A stretch of 64,000 bases of DNA from Dipteronia dyeriana (taxonomy: Eukaryota > Streptophyta > Magnoliopsida > Sapindales > Sapindaceae), in NCBI GenBank assembly GCA_032871835.1, contig CM065301.1:32124405-32188404 (forward strand), read 5' to 3'. Positions 1-11,924 of the stretch are shown here, piece after piece. The translations under genes and the position numbers were made by a program. A model generated the notes under the pieces. That model had not been told where the DNA came from. It worked only from the letters and a program-made list of their open reading frames with translations, and ran no database searches. The stretch's first letter is position 1, and every line of letters starts with the position of its first letter.

Positions 1-652
1 TCTTCTTACAAGTTAAGTGTTTTGCTTGCTAAGCCATCTCTTTAATTATTTGTATGCTCTTAGAGCATATTCTAGACACAAATTAGAGATTGTTGGGATG
101 ACATGATTGAGTGTTGTATTGTGATAGCTTCATAGGATTGTTTGATCTATGTTTAGCTAAGCTTTTGAACATGTCATTTAGCTCTTGATATCTAGGATTG
201 CATTAATTGTCATCTCATTATCCTATATAGGCATATAAGGTTTCCTAGCCTTGTTTGTTATTTGAATATCATCATATATTCACATAGGACACTTTATCTC
301 TTCATTAAGAAGTAAGACTTGTGTTGCTTCCGGGAGTAGGCAGCTTAAATCGCAAGTAAGATGGACTAGGTTCACTTATACCGGGATTAGGTAGTGGTGG
401 TGGATTTTAAACCGGGATTAGGTTGTAATTCCTTTACCATTATCAGCCCGTGATTTTTTCCATTTGGAGGGTTTCCAAGTAAATCTCAAGTGTCTCTACT
501 ATTTTCTCTCTTTTTACACTTGTTATATTATTGTAACTAGCTAGGGGAATTTTCGTCAACTTGACCTTTAACGAAAATTAGGTAAATTTGTTTATATTCA
601 ACACCCCCCCCCCCTCTAGATTAATATTATACACACCATAATATTTGTTTCA
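1..652 (+). mobile_element. Sirevirus-type Copia LTR S1, 3' end only
   Basis: This stretch matches, in opposite orientation, the LTRs of the complete Sirevirus-like element at 42896-49578. Shared blocks include the 240-310 segment, a C-rich tract (11 C at 604-614) followed by TCTAGATT, and the terminal motif ACCATAATATTTGTTTCA ending at 652. No primer-binding site follows 652. Athila-like LTR sequence resumes directly instead, so this is a 3' LTR or a solo LTR whose left part lies outside the window. The flank TGAGG at 653-657 is the likely right target duplication. It has no coding capacity. Confidence 0.85.
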
Positions 653-1705
653 TGAGGGTATTCCACTCTACTGACCACTCTATAATAGATGTGAGTAAAA
701 GTACTCACTCTGCTAGACAACATCTGGCTGTCTACAGTGAGTCAAAACTCCACAAAGATTAAAGGGGATAAACCACTCTCTGATAAATATGGGTAAAAGT
801 ACTCACTGTGCTGGACAATATCTGTCTGACTAGGTTGAGTCAAAAACTCTACAAAGATTAGAGGGGAGAAAGCAAAAAAATAATAAACTTAGCATAATTG
901 GATCATAGTTTCCATACCAACAATATTACCTTAGGCCCCAGCTATATAAAATTAGCCAGACATAATTTAACTAGAAAAAAACTATTTTATTTAAATTGAA
1001 AATTTCAGAAGAAAATAGAGAGAATTTCACAAATCTAATATAAGATTTGGATTCAGAATATGTAAATTAGAGGGGAGAGGTCCTCTATTTATACAAAATA
1101 CAGATGAATTTAGAATGGAGCGTCCAGATTGTGCCATGTCATCAGTGAACAGTGCTAATGAATAGTAAATGCATCTGTGAAAGTGAATAGTGAACAATAC
1201 ACCGGCATCTAGAATATTATTCTCTACAGCACGTGTACGATGCACTCACAATTTAGGCCAATAGAAATGTGTCACATCATCGATCAATAATCTTCTAGAA
1301 AGTCAACTATGAACAGCACACCGACTTTTAGAATGTGATTCTCTACAGCCGCATGTATGGTGCACTCATAGTTTGGGCCAATAGGAATGTGCCACGTCAT
1401 CAGGAACATCGAAAGTCAACTGTGAATAGTGAATAGTCAAAATTACAAAAATGCCCTTCGTGGCCTTCCTAAGGTTTTTGACGTTTTAAACTTGAAAACG
1501 ATATTCGTTTTTCTATCTGACTTCTCCATAAGTCTGAATTGATCGAATTACCTCATAAATACAAGGAAAAATACACTGATTACTACACAACACATTTATT
1601 TAAGCAAGCGAACGAAATTATGTCTAAATTGGGGAATTAATCATATTGGAAGTGTAAAATGATGATATTATCCCTTAGTAAACATACGTTTTTCAGTGTT
1701 AATCA
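653..1705 (-). repeat. 3' LTR of Athila-A, missing its first ~243 bp
   Basis: It aligns along its whole length with 13163-14248, the 5' LTR of the same element, up to the shared terminus GTGTTAATCA at 1705. The part matching 12920-13162 is absent because a Sirevirus LTR was inserted at 652/653. It contains repeated GTGAACAGT and GTGAATAGT words (for example around 1143-1200 and 1420-1440) and two CACTCA/GGGCCAATAG blocks. Confidence 0.88.
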
Positions 1706-1735
1706 CACCCTAACCAGCTTATTGCTAGTCCCTAG
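1706..1735 (-). promoter_or_regulatory. Polypurine tract of Athila-A
   Basis: Read on the minus strand, the bases before the 3' LTR are a GGACTAGCAATAAGC segment then GGTTAGGGTG, directly followed by the LTR start TGATTAACAC. This matches the usual Athila arrangement, where a G-rich tract primes plus-strand DNA synthesis beside the 3' LTR. Confidence 0.7.
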
Positions 1736-2903
1736 CAACTAAAGCGAAAATAGTAAAAACTCAAATTCAAATCTCTAACCTACCAAATAGACAAACTCTC
1801 TTATACCTCTTTTCTCACCCTTTGACAACCAGCCATCAATCAAGTTATCAATCAAACTTTCTTTTGTTCAATAAAGATTAACACGATAACTATGAGATTC
1901 ATTTGAAATCAAACAACATTTTCATTCCGAAGTCTCATCAGGGCTTTTTCCTTAGGCAACAATTTTTTTTTAATATAACAAAATTGGAAACAAACATTCC
2001 ATCCTTAATCCATGTAGCGAGCTTTAGGCCAATGACTACCAAACCAGTTTGCTTTAGGGCATTAAGTGTTAAAACACTCCTACGGGCTTAATTACTCAGA
2101 TTGCAAATGTTTTTTTAGTACAATTCCCTTAAGCTTTGTTTTTAACCCGTGTAACGAGCTTTGGGTCAATGACTCCCAAACCAGTTGGTCTTAGAGCATT
2201 AGGTGCTAAAGCACCCCTCAGACTTAATTGCTCGAGTTAAAGAGGCTACAAAATTGTACTTTATTCTTGTCCATACTCCACCATTTTACGTAAACACTCT
2301 ATGCTTATTGAGGCATGATGGCCGACTACTAAGTAAGAGTTTCGGTCAAAACACACAAATTTATTATTATTATTATTAGTATATATATTTTTAAACAAGA
2401 CCACTGCCTTCGGTTCTTACCCCTGAATGATGTTTCAAAACTAAATATCATAAAATCTCAACCTACTGCACAAAATCACGTGTCAATGTGCGTGTGTGTC
2501 CAGAATAGTTCGAAAATTTTCTCAAGATGACTTAATGAACAAAAGGATTAGTCAATGATATCACAATGGAGAGTTTATAAATTTGAACAGTCAGAAGAGA
2601 GAAAAAAAATGCATCAAAACTATAAAGATGCATCTCAGAAGTATCTAAAAGATCTCCTTACTCGACCATCTTTACAAAAAAAAATGGTCAGAAGTTAGTT
2701 TTTTTTATTTTTGAAAAACAAAAGTTATTGCTTCAACTATCCCCACCCCTAACCAAAACGAGACATTATCCCCAATGTCTTTACAAAGAGTTAAGGTTTA
2801 GGAGATATCACCTGAACAACTTGAAAGACAACAAAATCCTGCAAAACAACAAAAGAAATACAAAATAAAGGAAAATAAAATGCATAAAAACCATGGGAAA
2901 ATA
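1736..2903 (-). other. Post-coding region of Athila-A, non-coding
   Basis: I find no credible gene here. It holds an imperfect direct duplication (2014-2236), an ATT microsatellite near 2363-2378, and at about 2742-2790 the conserved Athila signature. On the minus strand this signature reads as a GACATTGGGGATAATGTC palindrome followed by TTTTGGTTAGGGGTGGGG, an internal polypurine-like tract. Short frames here contain no recognisable domain. Confidence 0.6.
2014..2236. repeat. Imperfect direct duplication, unit ~86 bp, period 137 bp
   Basis: Copy one (2014-2099) and copy two (2151-2236) both run from a GTA(G/A)CGAGCTTT start through CCAAACCAGTT and a repeated GTTAAAACAC/GCTAAAGCACCCC segment to CTTAATT(A/G)CTC. 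The spacer is T-rich. Such duplications in the 3' non-coding part of Ty3 elements can seed tandem arrays, but only two units exist here. Confidence 0.75.
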
Positions 2904-3544
2904 AAAACTGAGATTCATATCAATTCTGCGTTTCTTGTTCTCTTCATCAATGGACCAATCAATTTTGGAGGTTGAAGGATCTGGCTCATAATCGAAAGCT
3001 TGTAACTGGTCAATCAGCTCATGAGGACTTGAAGCAGAGATAAAGATTTTTAGGATTGAAGGTGGAATGTAACAATTTTTCTGAGCATGCTCAAGATATG
3101 AAAGCAAACCATCATAAAATTAGTTAACATTCAACAAACCGATGGGTTTCTTATAGACGTATATTTACGCCCAGGATGCCATTGTAAAGATTTCTTATAA
3201 GCTTTCAAAACCACCTGGCAAAGCTATAAACGGATCAGCATGATGTAACATAGCTGTCAATCTTTCAGGCATACCTAAAACAGCTAGCTCTTTACCGTTT
3301 GTCTTTCCGATGATGTCTGCTGCGACCATAGGTTTTGGGACAATTTTCTACCTCCGTCTCATGCAGCTCGTGAAACACACCCCATTAATCCCAAGTTACC
3401 TCCTACATACAGTAGGTGTATTTTTCGCTCAGCCAAAACCTTACCAAGATGAGTTGCAGCATCAACAAACTCTCTATATTTCCCATAATTGGTGCCACCA
3501 AACACACAAATGTTTGTGAATCGTTTAGTTGAAGGTGACGCCAT
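2904..3544 (-). pseudogene. LOG-like: Intronless LOG-like cytokinin riboside 5'-monophosphate phosphoribohydrolase copy
   Basis: LOG enzymes release active cytokinin bases from riboside monophosphates in the cytosol. From an ATG at 3544 the frame reads MASPSTKRFTNICVFGG, then VGGNLGLMGCVSRAA. After a frameshift come ADIIGKTNGKEL, MPERLTAMLHHADPFIALPGG, KPIGLLNV, and a C-terminal part ending KKRRIDMNLSF. Almost the whole ~215-residue family length is collinear without introns, whereas plant LOG genes normally have several, so this looks like a processed copy. It is dead: there are in-frame TAA and TAG codons and at least one frameshift, and the diagnostic PGGxGTxxE motif (about 3200-3220) is damaged, with GT replaced by ES and the first Glu by a stop. 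It lies inside Athila-A, same strand, between integrase and 3' LTR. Confidence 0.85.
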
Positions 3545-3856
3545 TAATGCACTCTCTGAATTTTTCTTTTGAATGTTTATGAGTGCTTTGAAGCAAAAAA
3601 AAAAAGGAAAACAAATGCTTGTATTTATAGATCCCGAAAAGGTAACACAATGATACACCTATATGTATAGGGCGACGTATTTGTGAATGATATTAGATCC
3701 AAATGGTTCAGAAATCAGAAGTAAACAACAATAATTACAAAAGACATTAAATGCAGAAGGAAAAAGATAATAAAAACAAAAGGATATTTACTGGTAGTTG
3801 TGATTGTGGATCACATCTTCCTCTGGTTTTAGGTCCATATACGGCTTCAATGCTCT

Positions 3857-4384
3857 CTATGGGTCGGGGATATGCTTCCCATCCAATTTTCTTATAAATT
3901 GGCAAACATGGTCTTTTAAAGTCAGATTCCCAAGACTATAATGTGCATGTTCTTTTTGAAATTGTGGCCATAATCGGTCAATTGCCATTTGCTCATATCC
4001 ACTGGGATGTGCATCAAGAGTCGTTAGGATATTATCCAAAGACTCCCTACGCAAACCATGCCTAAGGAATAAAATTTTATCTTCCCGGTTATTATACACC
4101 GTTCCTAAAGAACGACAACGTGTGTTGCAAGTTGTACATGCATATTTGTGACAAGTAACCCCTAACTTCTTAGCTCTTCATTTTTTTGCAAGGTTACTTC
4201 TTCCAAAACCAGGCATGTAAGATATTAATGAATCAGCAGACTCACCTATTAGATGTACCTTAGCTTCTATCAACAAGCCAATTTCAACAGGGATGTTGTT
4301 TATCATTAGTAAGTGTAATCTTTCGGGACGTGCTTTGTAAATATTTTTCAGAGAATTTTGGGGCAATGATGGAAAATGTTTCAC
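3857..4384 (-). pseudogene. Unidentified ORF remnants in the env-like position of Athila-A
   Basis: Two adjoining minus-strand frames (4178-4384 and 3857-4099) lie between the integrase end at about 4624 and the LOG copy. The downstream frame follows a cysteine-containing stretch (CTTCNTRC) and includes LWPQFQKEHAHYSLGN and HVCQFIRKLDGK; the other has GESADSLISYMPGFGRSN. I recognise no family. The position suits the env-like ORF of Athila elements, but a second piece of captured host sequence is equally possible given the neighbouring LOG copy. Stops and a frame change separate the two parts. 3545-3856 has no recognisable feature. Confidence 0.4.
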
Positions 4385-4623
4385 AGGTTTGTGAAAATTT
4401 CATCCATGCCTTGTTTTGGGATCAGTTATTTGGGAAACTTAATTAAACCGACTTGAATTGTCACGGGGTACCGTTATCCGCCACTTAACAGGGGTTATAT
4501 ACCAAAACACACCAAGCAAAAACTGAACCTAGAAATTAATCCTGCAAAAATTTAAAACGTAAAAGCGAAGAAAAACAAAAATAATTATTGCCAATACAAA
4601 TAAAGTTAAAAGCAAAAGATTTG

Positions 4624-5790
4624 TTTACTCACATTTGTAACAAGGGTCAAAAAGGATGGCAGAGTCTTTTTGAAAATCTGTATTTTCTAAGAATGGTTTC
4701 ACACGTTGTCCATTTACTTTAAACACATTACCATTCCTAGGATTCTCAATGTCAAGGGCACCATATGGATACACGTGGTTCACAACAAATGGACCACTCC
4801 ATTTTGATTTCAATTTGCTAGGAAATAAATGAAGTCGAGAATTATAAAGAAAAACCTTTTGACCAACTTCAAATGATCTTCTTAAAATTCGACTGTCATG
4901 AAATGTTTTAGATTTTTCTTTGAGAATTTTTGCATTTTCATATGCATAATTTCATAATTCTTCAAGTTCATTTATTTGCAACTTGCGCAATTCACCATCA
5001 TCATTTAGGTTAGAATTGAAAGCTTTAATGGCCCAATATGCTTTTTTCTCAAGTTCAACAGGTAAGTGGCAAGGTTTACCATAAACTAAACGATAAGGAG
5101 ACATACCCAAAGATGTTTTGAATGCAGTGCAGTAAGCCCAAAGTGCATCATTTAGTCTAAGAGACCAATCTTTCGACCAGGGATAACCGTTTTTTACAAG
5201 ATATGTTTTATCTCCCTATTTGCCAACTCAAATTGACCACTTGTTTGAGGGTGGTATGGTGTGGCAATTTTGTGTGTGCCTCCATATTTCTTCATTAAAG
5301 ACTCAAACGGTATGTTACAAAAGTGTTTGCCTCAATCACTGATAATGGCTCGAGGGATTCCAAATCGACTCAAAAGATTTTTCTTTAAAAAATTAATCAC
5401 TGTTTTGTGATCATTATTTCGACAAGGAATTGCCTCGACCCATTTTGACACATAATCAACGGCAACCAAAATGTACAAAAATCCAAATGATGGTGGAAAT
5501 GAGCCCATAAAATAAATACCCCAACATTCAAATATTTCAATGACAAGAATGGGGTTTAAAGGTATCATGTTTCGCTTTAAAATGGATCCTAACTTTTGAC
5601 AATTTTCACAGATTTTACAGAATGCATTTGTGTTTTTAAACAAGGTGGGCCAGTAAAATCCACACTGTAAGATTTTTACAGCCGTTTTCTTTTACAAAAA
5701 ATGACCACCACATGCTTCATAATGACAAAATTCAATGACACTACTTACCTCATTGCCTAGAATACACCGTTGAACAATTTAATCAGAACA
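4624..5790 (-). pseudogene. int: Athila-A integrase
   Basis: Ty3 integrase joins retroelement DNA to the chromosome. Reading down from 5790, a zinc-binding N-terminus is visible (HYEACGGHF then CKICENCQK near 5600). The catalytic core follows, with AVDYVSKWVEA (second Asp) and a [14 protein letters not shown] segment with the Glu. Next is the LGMSPYRLVYGKPCHLPVELE block typical of Athila, and a C-terminal [20 protein letters not shown] segment (4625-4813). The first catalytic Asp is replaced by Tyr (WGIYFMG, near 5520). Several stops break the frame. It ends at the stop at 4625. Confidence 0.85.
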
Positions 5791-6399
5791 ATACTTGAAT
5801 AAGTACGGGTCATCCCAGTAAGAACGTTTTACCTCGGTCAAAAAATTCTTTTTTTTTCTGTGCATTCCAATCGAGTGGTATCATTCCTGCTGCAAGATAA
5901 TTAACAATGTCAATATACCAAGGCAAAGTTGTGATAGAGAATAAAAGATCATCAGGAAAAGAATCATTGATGGGTGCTTTATCAAACGACGACTCAGCAG
6001 TGAGTCGTGATAAATGGTCTGCAACGACATTTTGAGTACCCTTTTTGTCCATGATTGTGAGATTGAATTCTTTTAGCAATAAAATCAAGCGAATCAATCT
6101 TGGCTTTGCATCCTGTTTAGACATTAAATACTTCAAAGCAGCATGATTAGTAAAAACAATGGTTGAAGTGCCAATCAAGTATGACCGAAATTTATCCAAT
6201 GCAAATATCACAGAAACTAATCCTTTCTCAGTGGTAGTGTAATTCATTTGTGCACAATCCAAAGTTTTACTTGCGTAATAAATCACAAAAGGCTTACCTT
6301 TTCTTCTCTATCCTAAGACAACTCCAACAACAAAATCACTCGCTTCACACATCAATTCAAAACGCAAGGACCAATCAGGGGATTGCATGATAGAAGCAG
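5791..6399 (-). pseudogene. rnh: Athila-A RNase H
   Basis: The domain degrades RNA in the RNA:DNA hybrid during reverse transcription. The minus-strand frame has CEASDFVVGVVLG (usual first Asp region), a stop, then PFVIYYASKTLDCAQMNYTT with TEKGLVSVIFAL (Glu), and VADHLSRL near 5995-6010 at the end of the domain. The link to RT upstream is through a connection region with the FKIIVDLL segment. An in-frame stop lies at about 6305 and frameshifting occurs near 5800. Confidence 0.82.
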
Positions 6400-7330
6400 A
6401 TGTTAAAAGGTCAACTATGATTTTAAAAGACTCTCCACACTCCTGTGTCCATTCAAATTTTGCAACTTTTAATAAAAGGTTACAAAATGGTTTAGATATG
6501 ACACTAAAATCTTTAATAAACCTCCTACAAAATCCTGCATGCCCTAAAAATGGCCACATCTTTGACTGTTTGTGGTGATGGTAACTTTGAAATGACTTCA
6601 ATTTTTGCCTTATCAACCTCGATACCATTTGATGGCACAACATGACCCAAAACAATTCCAGACGTGGTCATATAATGACACTTTTCCCAATTAAGCACAA
6701 GTCCTTTTTCTATGCAACATTTCAAGACTCTATCCAAGTTATTAAGACAACTATCAAAAGAATTCCCAAACACAGTTAAATCATCCATAAAGACCTCTAA
6801 ACAATGTTCAGTCATGTCATTAAAAATGCTTAGCATGCATCGTTGAAATGTAGCCGGAGCATTACATAAACCAAATGGCATTCTTCTAAATCCAAAGGTT
6901 CCAAAGGGACATCTGAATGTGGTTTTTTCTTGGTCTTCTAATTTAATGGGAATTTAATAGTATCCAAAATACCCATCAAGAAAGCAGTAGTAGAGATGTC
7001 CTGCAACTCTTTCTAAAATCTGGTCAAGGAATGGAAGGGGAAATGATCTTTTCTAGTGGCATCATTTAATTTTCTATAATCAATGCACATGCGCCAACTA
7101 AATGGAACACGAGTTGAAATTAACTCACCCTTTTCATTTTTAACAACGGTGATTCTAGATTTTTTTTGCACAACTTGTGTAGGACTCACCCACTTACTAT
7201 CAGAGATAGGGTAGATAATTCCCATGTCAAGAAATTTAAGGACTTCAGTCTTGACAACTTCTTTCATGTGTGGGTTAAGTCTTCTTTGCGGTTGTCGATA
7301 TGTTTTAGCATTTTCCTCTAAATTTATTCA
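6400..7330 (-). pseudogene. rt: Athila-A reverse transcriptase
   Basis: The fragment runs from a QPQRRLNPHMKEVV-like entry near 7260, through SDSKWVSPTQVV and RMCIDYRKLNDATRKDHFP, to MPFGLCNAPATFQRCM (6881) and the catalytic EVFMDDLTVFG (FMDD near 6780-6791). It continues with LVLNWEKCHYM, GIVLGHVVPSNGIEVDKAK and LGHAGFCRRFIKDFS. The fingers-palm order is complete in outline. Stops occur between 7013 and 6881, and a frameshift near 6530 separates the palm from the connection region. Confidence 0.88.
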
Positions 7331-7570
7331 ATGTGAACAAATCAAAGGGTTAATACCTTTCAAATCTTTCAAAGTCCAACCAATTGCATTCTTTTTTTTC
7401 TTTAAAACATGTAACAACTTACCTTTTTGCTCTTCTATGAGGTTAGAAGAGATTACCACTGGTTAGGTCTGGTTGTCTCTAAGGTAAACATATTTAAGTC
7501 CTTCTAGTAAGAGCTTCAAATCTAGTTGAGGTGCTTTTTCTTCTGGCACGCCATCTTTTTGTTCCAATTC

Positions 7571-8130
7571 TTAAAAATATGAAGTGTCTCCTTCTTCTTC
7601 AATAACCTGCAAACAATCATCAAGATGTGAATGCATTCTTGACTCAAGTGAATTGATTAAACAAATTTCAGATGAGTTAAAAGAATCCTTTTGAACATGA
7701 TCTTCAACAATGGTTTCAATAATGTCTACATCTTCATCTTCATTTTCATCATCAAGTGGTTCTTTAGACATGTTGAAAACATTAAGCTTAATTTCCTTAT
7801 TTCCAAAAGACATGCTCATTATTCCATTCCTGTAATTAATCAAGGCATTAGCAGTAGCTAAAATTGGTCGGCCTAATATAACAGGAATTGATTTGTGCTC
7901 ATTAACAACATGTTGTGTTTCCAAGAAAATAAAATCTATTGGGTAGATAAATTTATCGACTTGTACTAACACATCTTCCACTATTCTTTTTGGTATTTTA
8001 ATTGACCTATTAGCAAGACAAAGTGTGGTTGAAGTAGGCTTTAACTCATCAAGTTTAAGTCACTGATAAACTGAGTATGGGAGCAAAATTACACCAGCAC
8101 CTAGGTCAAGTAAAGCATGCTCAATTTTAC
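7571..8130 (-). pseudogene. pr: Athila-A aspartic protease region
   Basis: This protease matures the Gag-Pol polyprotein. The catalytic loop is DLGAGVILLPYSVY near 8070-8110 (DLGA, as usual in Athila). It is followed by TSTTLCLANRSIKIPKRIVEDV, then PIDFIFLET and SIPVILGRPILATANALIN at about 7830-7900, the flap and C-terminal region. The tail (7571-7750) is acidic and leads into RT through an open but uncharacterised linker (7331-7570). One stop follows the active-site segment. Confidence 0.8.
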
Positions 8131-9492
8131 AGTTACCAATTGTGCGGGAAATAGTGGGACAACCAGGATCTTTATATTTCAAAACATTTTTATTAGAAAG
8201 AATGGAACTTACCTATTCAGCCATATACGTTTTCTTTCTTACCTGATGCTTCCTTTTCACAGTGAACAGATCCTTCAAAAATTTGGCATAGGAAGGTACC
8301 TGTTTGATTGCGTCTAACAATGGGATATTGATCTTTACCTAATTGAAAATTTCAAAAATCTCTAGGGGATGCTTCAATTTCTATGAATTTTTTAGGATAT
8401 GAGAGTGTAGGTGGGGATTTAATAATTTCTTCGTCGACAATGGTTTCATAAACCCTTTCCTAACCCTTGGAAAATGACTCATCATCATTTCTACAAGATT
8501 CAAGAATAGGTTTGTTGATGATCTTACCACTACAAAGAGTGATAATTGATTTGACTTGGTATGTGCATTGGTTATTGTCATAGGAACTTGACTGACTCTT
8601 GGGATTTGGTTATGGTTGAGATGGAAACTTACCTTTTTCGTGTGTTGTGAGTGTAGAAGCAATCTTTGCCAAAGCATCTTTAACATCTATCAAGGTTTGT
8701 GTTGTTTGGCTGTTAATGGATTCTTGCTTCTCAATGAATGAGTGCAAAGTGTCTTCAAGGGTTTTCCTAGATGGTGGGACATAAGGTGTATAACCTTGAG
8801 GGTTTTAGAAATTCAGGCGTGTTTGTGGATTTGATGGACCTGGTGGTTGTGAAGACTGGGCTTGATTTTTGTTCCTCCAACTAAAGTTTGGATGATTTCT
8901 CCAACCAGGATTGTAGGTTTGTGAGTATGGGTTGGAATTTGGCTTGTTGAAAGCATGCAAAGCATTGGCTTGTTCATGAAGGCAATCTTTTAAAGCTGGC
9001 AAAGTTGGGCAACTGTGAGTTATATGATTATCCGAATCACATACATGGCAAGCAATTTCTTGTACATAAATGTTTACTCTTTTTAGTTTCTAAAGCTTCA
9101 ACTTTCCTTGTTAGCGATGCAAATCTAGCTTGAAGGTCATGGTCTTCCCTAAGATTGTAAATGCCTCTACTAGATGGAGATGGATGTGTTTTGCTCGTAG
9201 ACTCATATGAACCATTGGTATCCCAATTTTGAGCATTTTCAGTGATGTGGTCAAGATAGTCAAGTGCTTCTTCAGGATTTTTATCACTGAACTCCCCATT
9301 ACACACAATTTAAATGACTTGTCTACTCCAGGGTGTGAGTCCCTCATAGAAATGTGATACTATCCTCCATGTTTCAAAACCGTGTTGTGGGCAGACATTT
9401 AACAACTCTTTGAACCTATCCCAATATTATTAAAGTGTTTCCTCTGGTTTTTGGGCAAATGAAGTGATTTGCCTCTTAAGTGAGTTTGTTAT
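8131..9492 (-). pseudogene. gag: Athila-A gag, C-terminal part with zinc knuckle
   Basis: The frame resumes after the solo LTR with FAQKPEETL, WDRFKELLNVCPQHGFE and SHFYEGLTPGVDKSF, the usual Athila capsid end. Near 9000-9050 there is a nucleocapsid knuckle CHVCDSDNHITHSC, an exact CX2CX4HX4C pattern. Then NPYSQTYNPGWRNHPNFSWRN (8870-8940) and a low-complexity tail follow. Frame changes and stops are present. The N-terminal part of the same gene is at 11925-12453. Confidence 0.85.
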
Positions 9493-11924
9493 TGTTAGGA
9501 TTATGCTCGATATCAAGAGTGTAATATTGTAATTAACAATCTTTTCATATGAATAAAGTGATTTCTAGTTTAACAATTCTTATAGCATTTATAGTATTAT
9601 AATTGTCAAAAGCAAATAATCATAAGGTCAAAAGGCTATTAGAAAAGAAGAATTGTTCATACATCTAGATATGTATGAGGTAGACACAATTCTTTAGTTA
9701 GTCTTGAATAAAATTCATAACTTAAGATAGAAGGTTGGGCGCCTTTATCTTTTCAAAGTTGTAGATTCTTTTGCTAGCATTTGAGTGGGATCAAATGTGT
9801 TATGATGAGTCTAAAATCATCAAAGTGTGGTGCCTTTAGGCAAAAGAATCTAGTGCACTGGGTGCATTGAATAGGATCAAAATGAAATACTTCATCTAGA
9901 ACCGTCAATGGATAAAAGTTTTCATTTGAAGACAATTGGAGAGTCTATCTAAATCCTAAGATAAATGATGGACTTATGGTTGCAAGTGTTATCATTTGAG
10001 CTATCAATGAGTACGATTATATAGCATAGCCTATCCTCGATAGTTTGGTGGTATTCATTTGTTAATCGATAGAGGACTTCATTTATAGATATGGACATCG
10101 TGGCTCCATTTATTGAATGAGAGTAGAATACCATCATATGGATGTTTTAAGGTATTGGATATTAAATCTTAACGTTAAGTTTTCAATAGTGTCTATTGAA
10201 ACATGTCTTCTAGACAAGTCAAAATATCCAAGTTCAAAATGTGGTCATATGAGTAAATATGGTAACTTGGAGAGCTATAAGCGGTCTATGAGCTCTTGGC
10301 GATTACTTGTATTCTTTACGAGGATACACTTTCTCCAATAAGGTTGTCTAGGGTACGAATTAGTGACATCAACTTATGGTATCTTTATTTAAGAGTTCAA
10401 TTTTAGTTCTTTAGTGGAATGAACTAAAATTAAATAGATTGGACCTAAGTGAATCATTTGTTGATTGTGATTGGGTTGTGTCTATTGGAGCTTAAATTTA
10501 GATAACCCGCCAAGATCCCCAATCCACACGAACTTGCATGGATCACTTGATATATTCTACCGGACCAATTTAGGGGTCCATCTAGAATTGTAATAAGGCA
10601 TGTAAACTTTTTTATTTTTGTAAGAATAGGTCTAGTTCACACGTGGACTTTTTTATTAAGGTCCAATGGATTTAATAAAAAAAGAAAAATAATATATGGC
10701 CTTTATACTAGATATGGGCGGCATAGGCTATGTTTAATAGCTTATATATATTATTTTATTTTATTTTTATTTAATTAAATGGAAATTAATTAATTTGTTG
10801 AATAAATTAATTATTTAATTAAAATTCAAAATCTTTTTCCTGATAGGAGATGGTCTCCTTAAACTATATTATTGTTGGTAGTATAGTTAATGTTAAAGAC
10901 TATATTTGATAAGTAGATAAATAAAAGGAATTATTTATCTAATCAAATTAGGAAGTCTTTAATATGGTTACAGATACACTATTGTGTTGGATTATGAGTC
11001 CTGGTGTAGGAAAGAATTCTTTTTGGAAAAGGATTCTTAATCACCAAGTAAAACTACTTAGTGGTAGAATTCATATTTGAAAAGGATTCATAACCACCAA
11101 GTTAATCTACCTAAGGATAGGATTCTTGTCCATCAAGTAATCCTTCTTAGAAAAGATTGAAATCTCCTAATCTATAACAAAGACATGAAATTCGGTTATC
11201 ACATATGCAATATAGGATAGGATAGATTTCTTTTAGATAAGGATTCTAACTACCAATTAAATCCTTCTTAGGAAAGGATTTATGATCCTTTGTATATGGA
11301 AGAGAATTTCGGTCATGTCTAAGGCAAAAAGAGGTGATTTCGGCCAAGCTTATTTTTTCTAAGAGAAAGTTTCGGCCATCATAGGAATTTTGAGGGAGAA
11401 AAATCTGATTTTACTCTAGACAAAATTCAATCATCTCTAAGCAATAGTGTGTGAATTCGGCCAAGTAGAGAAAAAAAGGGAACGTTTTTGTATTCGATAG
11501 TATACTAATATCCTTTACATCAAAAGGGTTTTGTGTACAACATCGAATCAAGGTTCACGCGAGTTACAATCAAATTGATTGATAATTCACAAGTGACCAG
11601 ACGTTCTTGGATTTTTCTCTTGGAGGATATTTGTAACTAACAAAGAAAAGATATTTGTTTTGTCTCCATTCTCAGGAATACAATTTTGAAGAAAGGGAGC
11701 CCACATTCCTAGGTGATTCACGTTCGTGATTTGATTAGAAGATCTTACAAAATCAATTCGGCGCTTGTTCAATCGTCACGCGAAAAAGGTACGATACTTT
11801 TATATACATCAATTAATCTAGGGTTAAGGTTCTCGTTGCATAAAAGGGAAATTTTTTTATTTATACGCAAACCCTAATTTTTTTATCACGCTTCCGTTGC
11901 GTATTGAACCCGTTTTTCCCTAAA
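9493..11924 (+). mobile_element. Solo LTR of the Copia-C family inside Athila-A gag
   Basis: The 2432-bp segment starts TGTTAGGATTATGCTCG and ends CGTTTTTCCCTAAA. It aligns throughout with both LTRs of the complete element Copia-C (15882-18309 and 23571-26020), but lies in the opposite orientation to it. Its flanks are a perfect 5-bp duplication, GTTAT at 9488-9492 and 11925-11929. No internal sequence, primer site or polypurine tract remains, so it is the product of LTR-LTR recombination. The terminal CA has decayed to AA. Confidence 0.95.
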
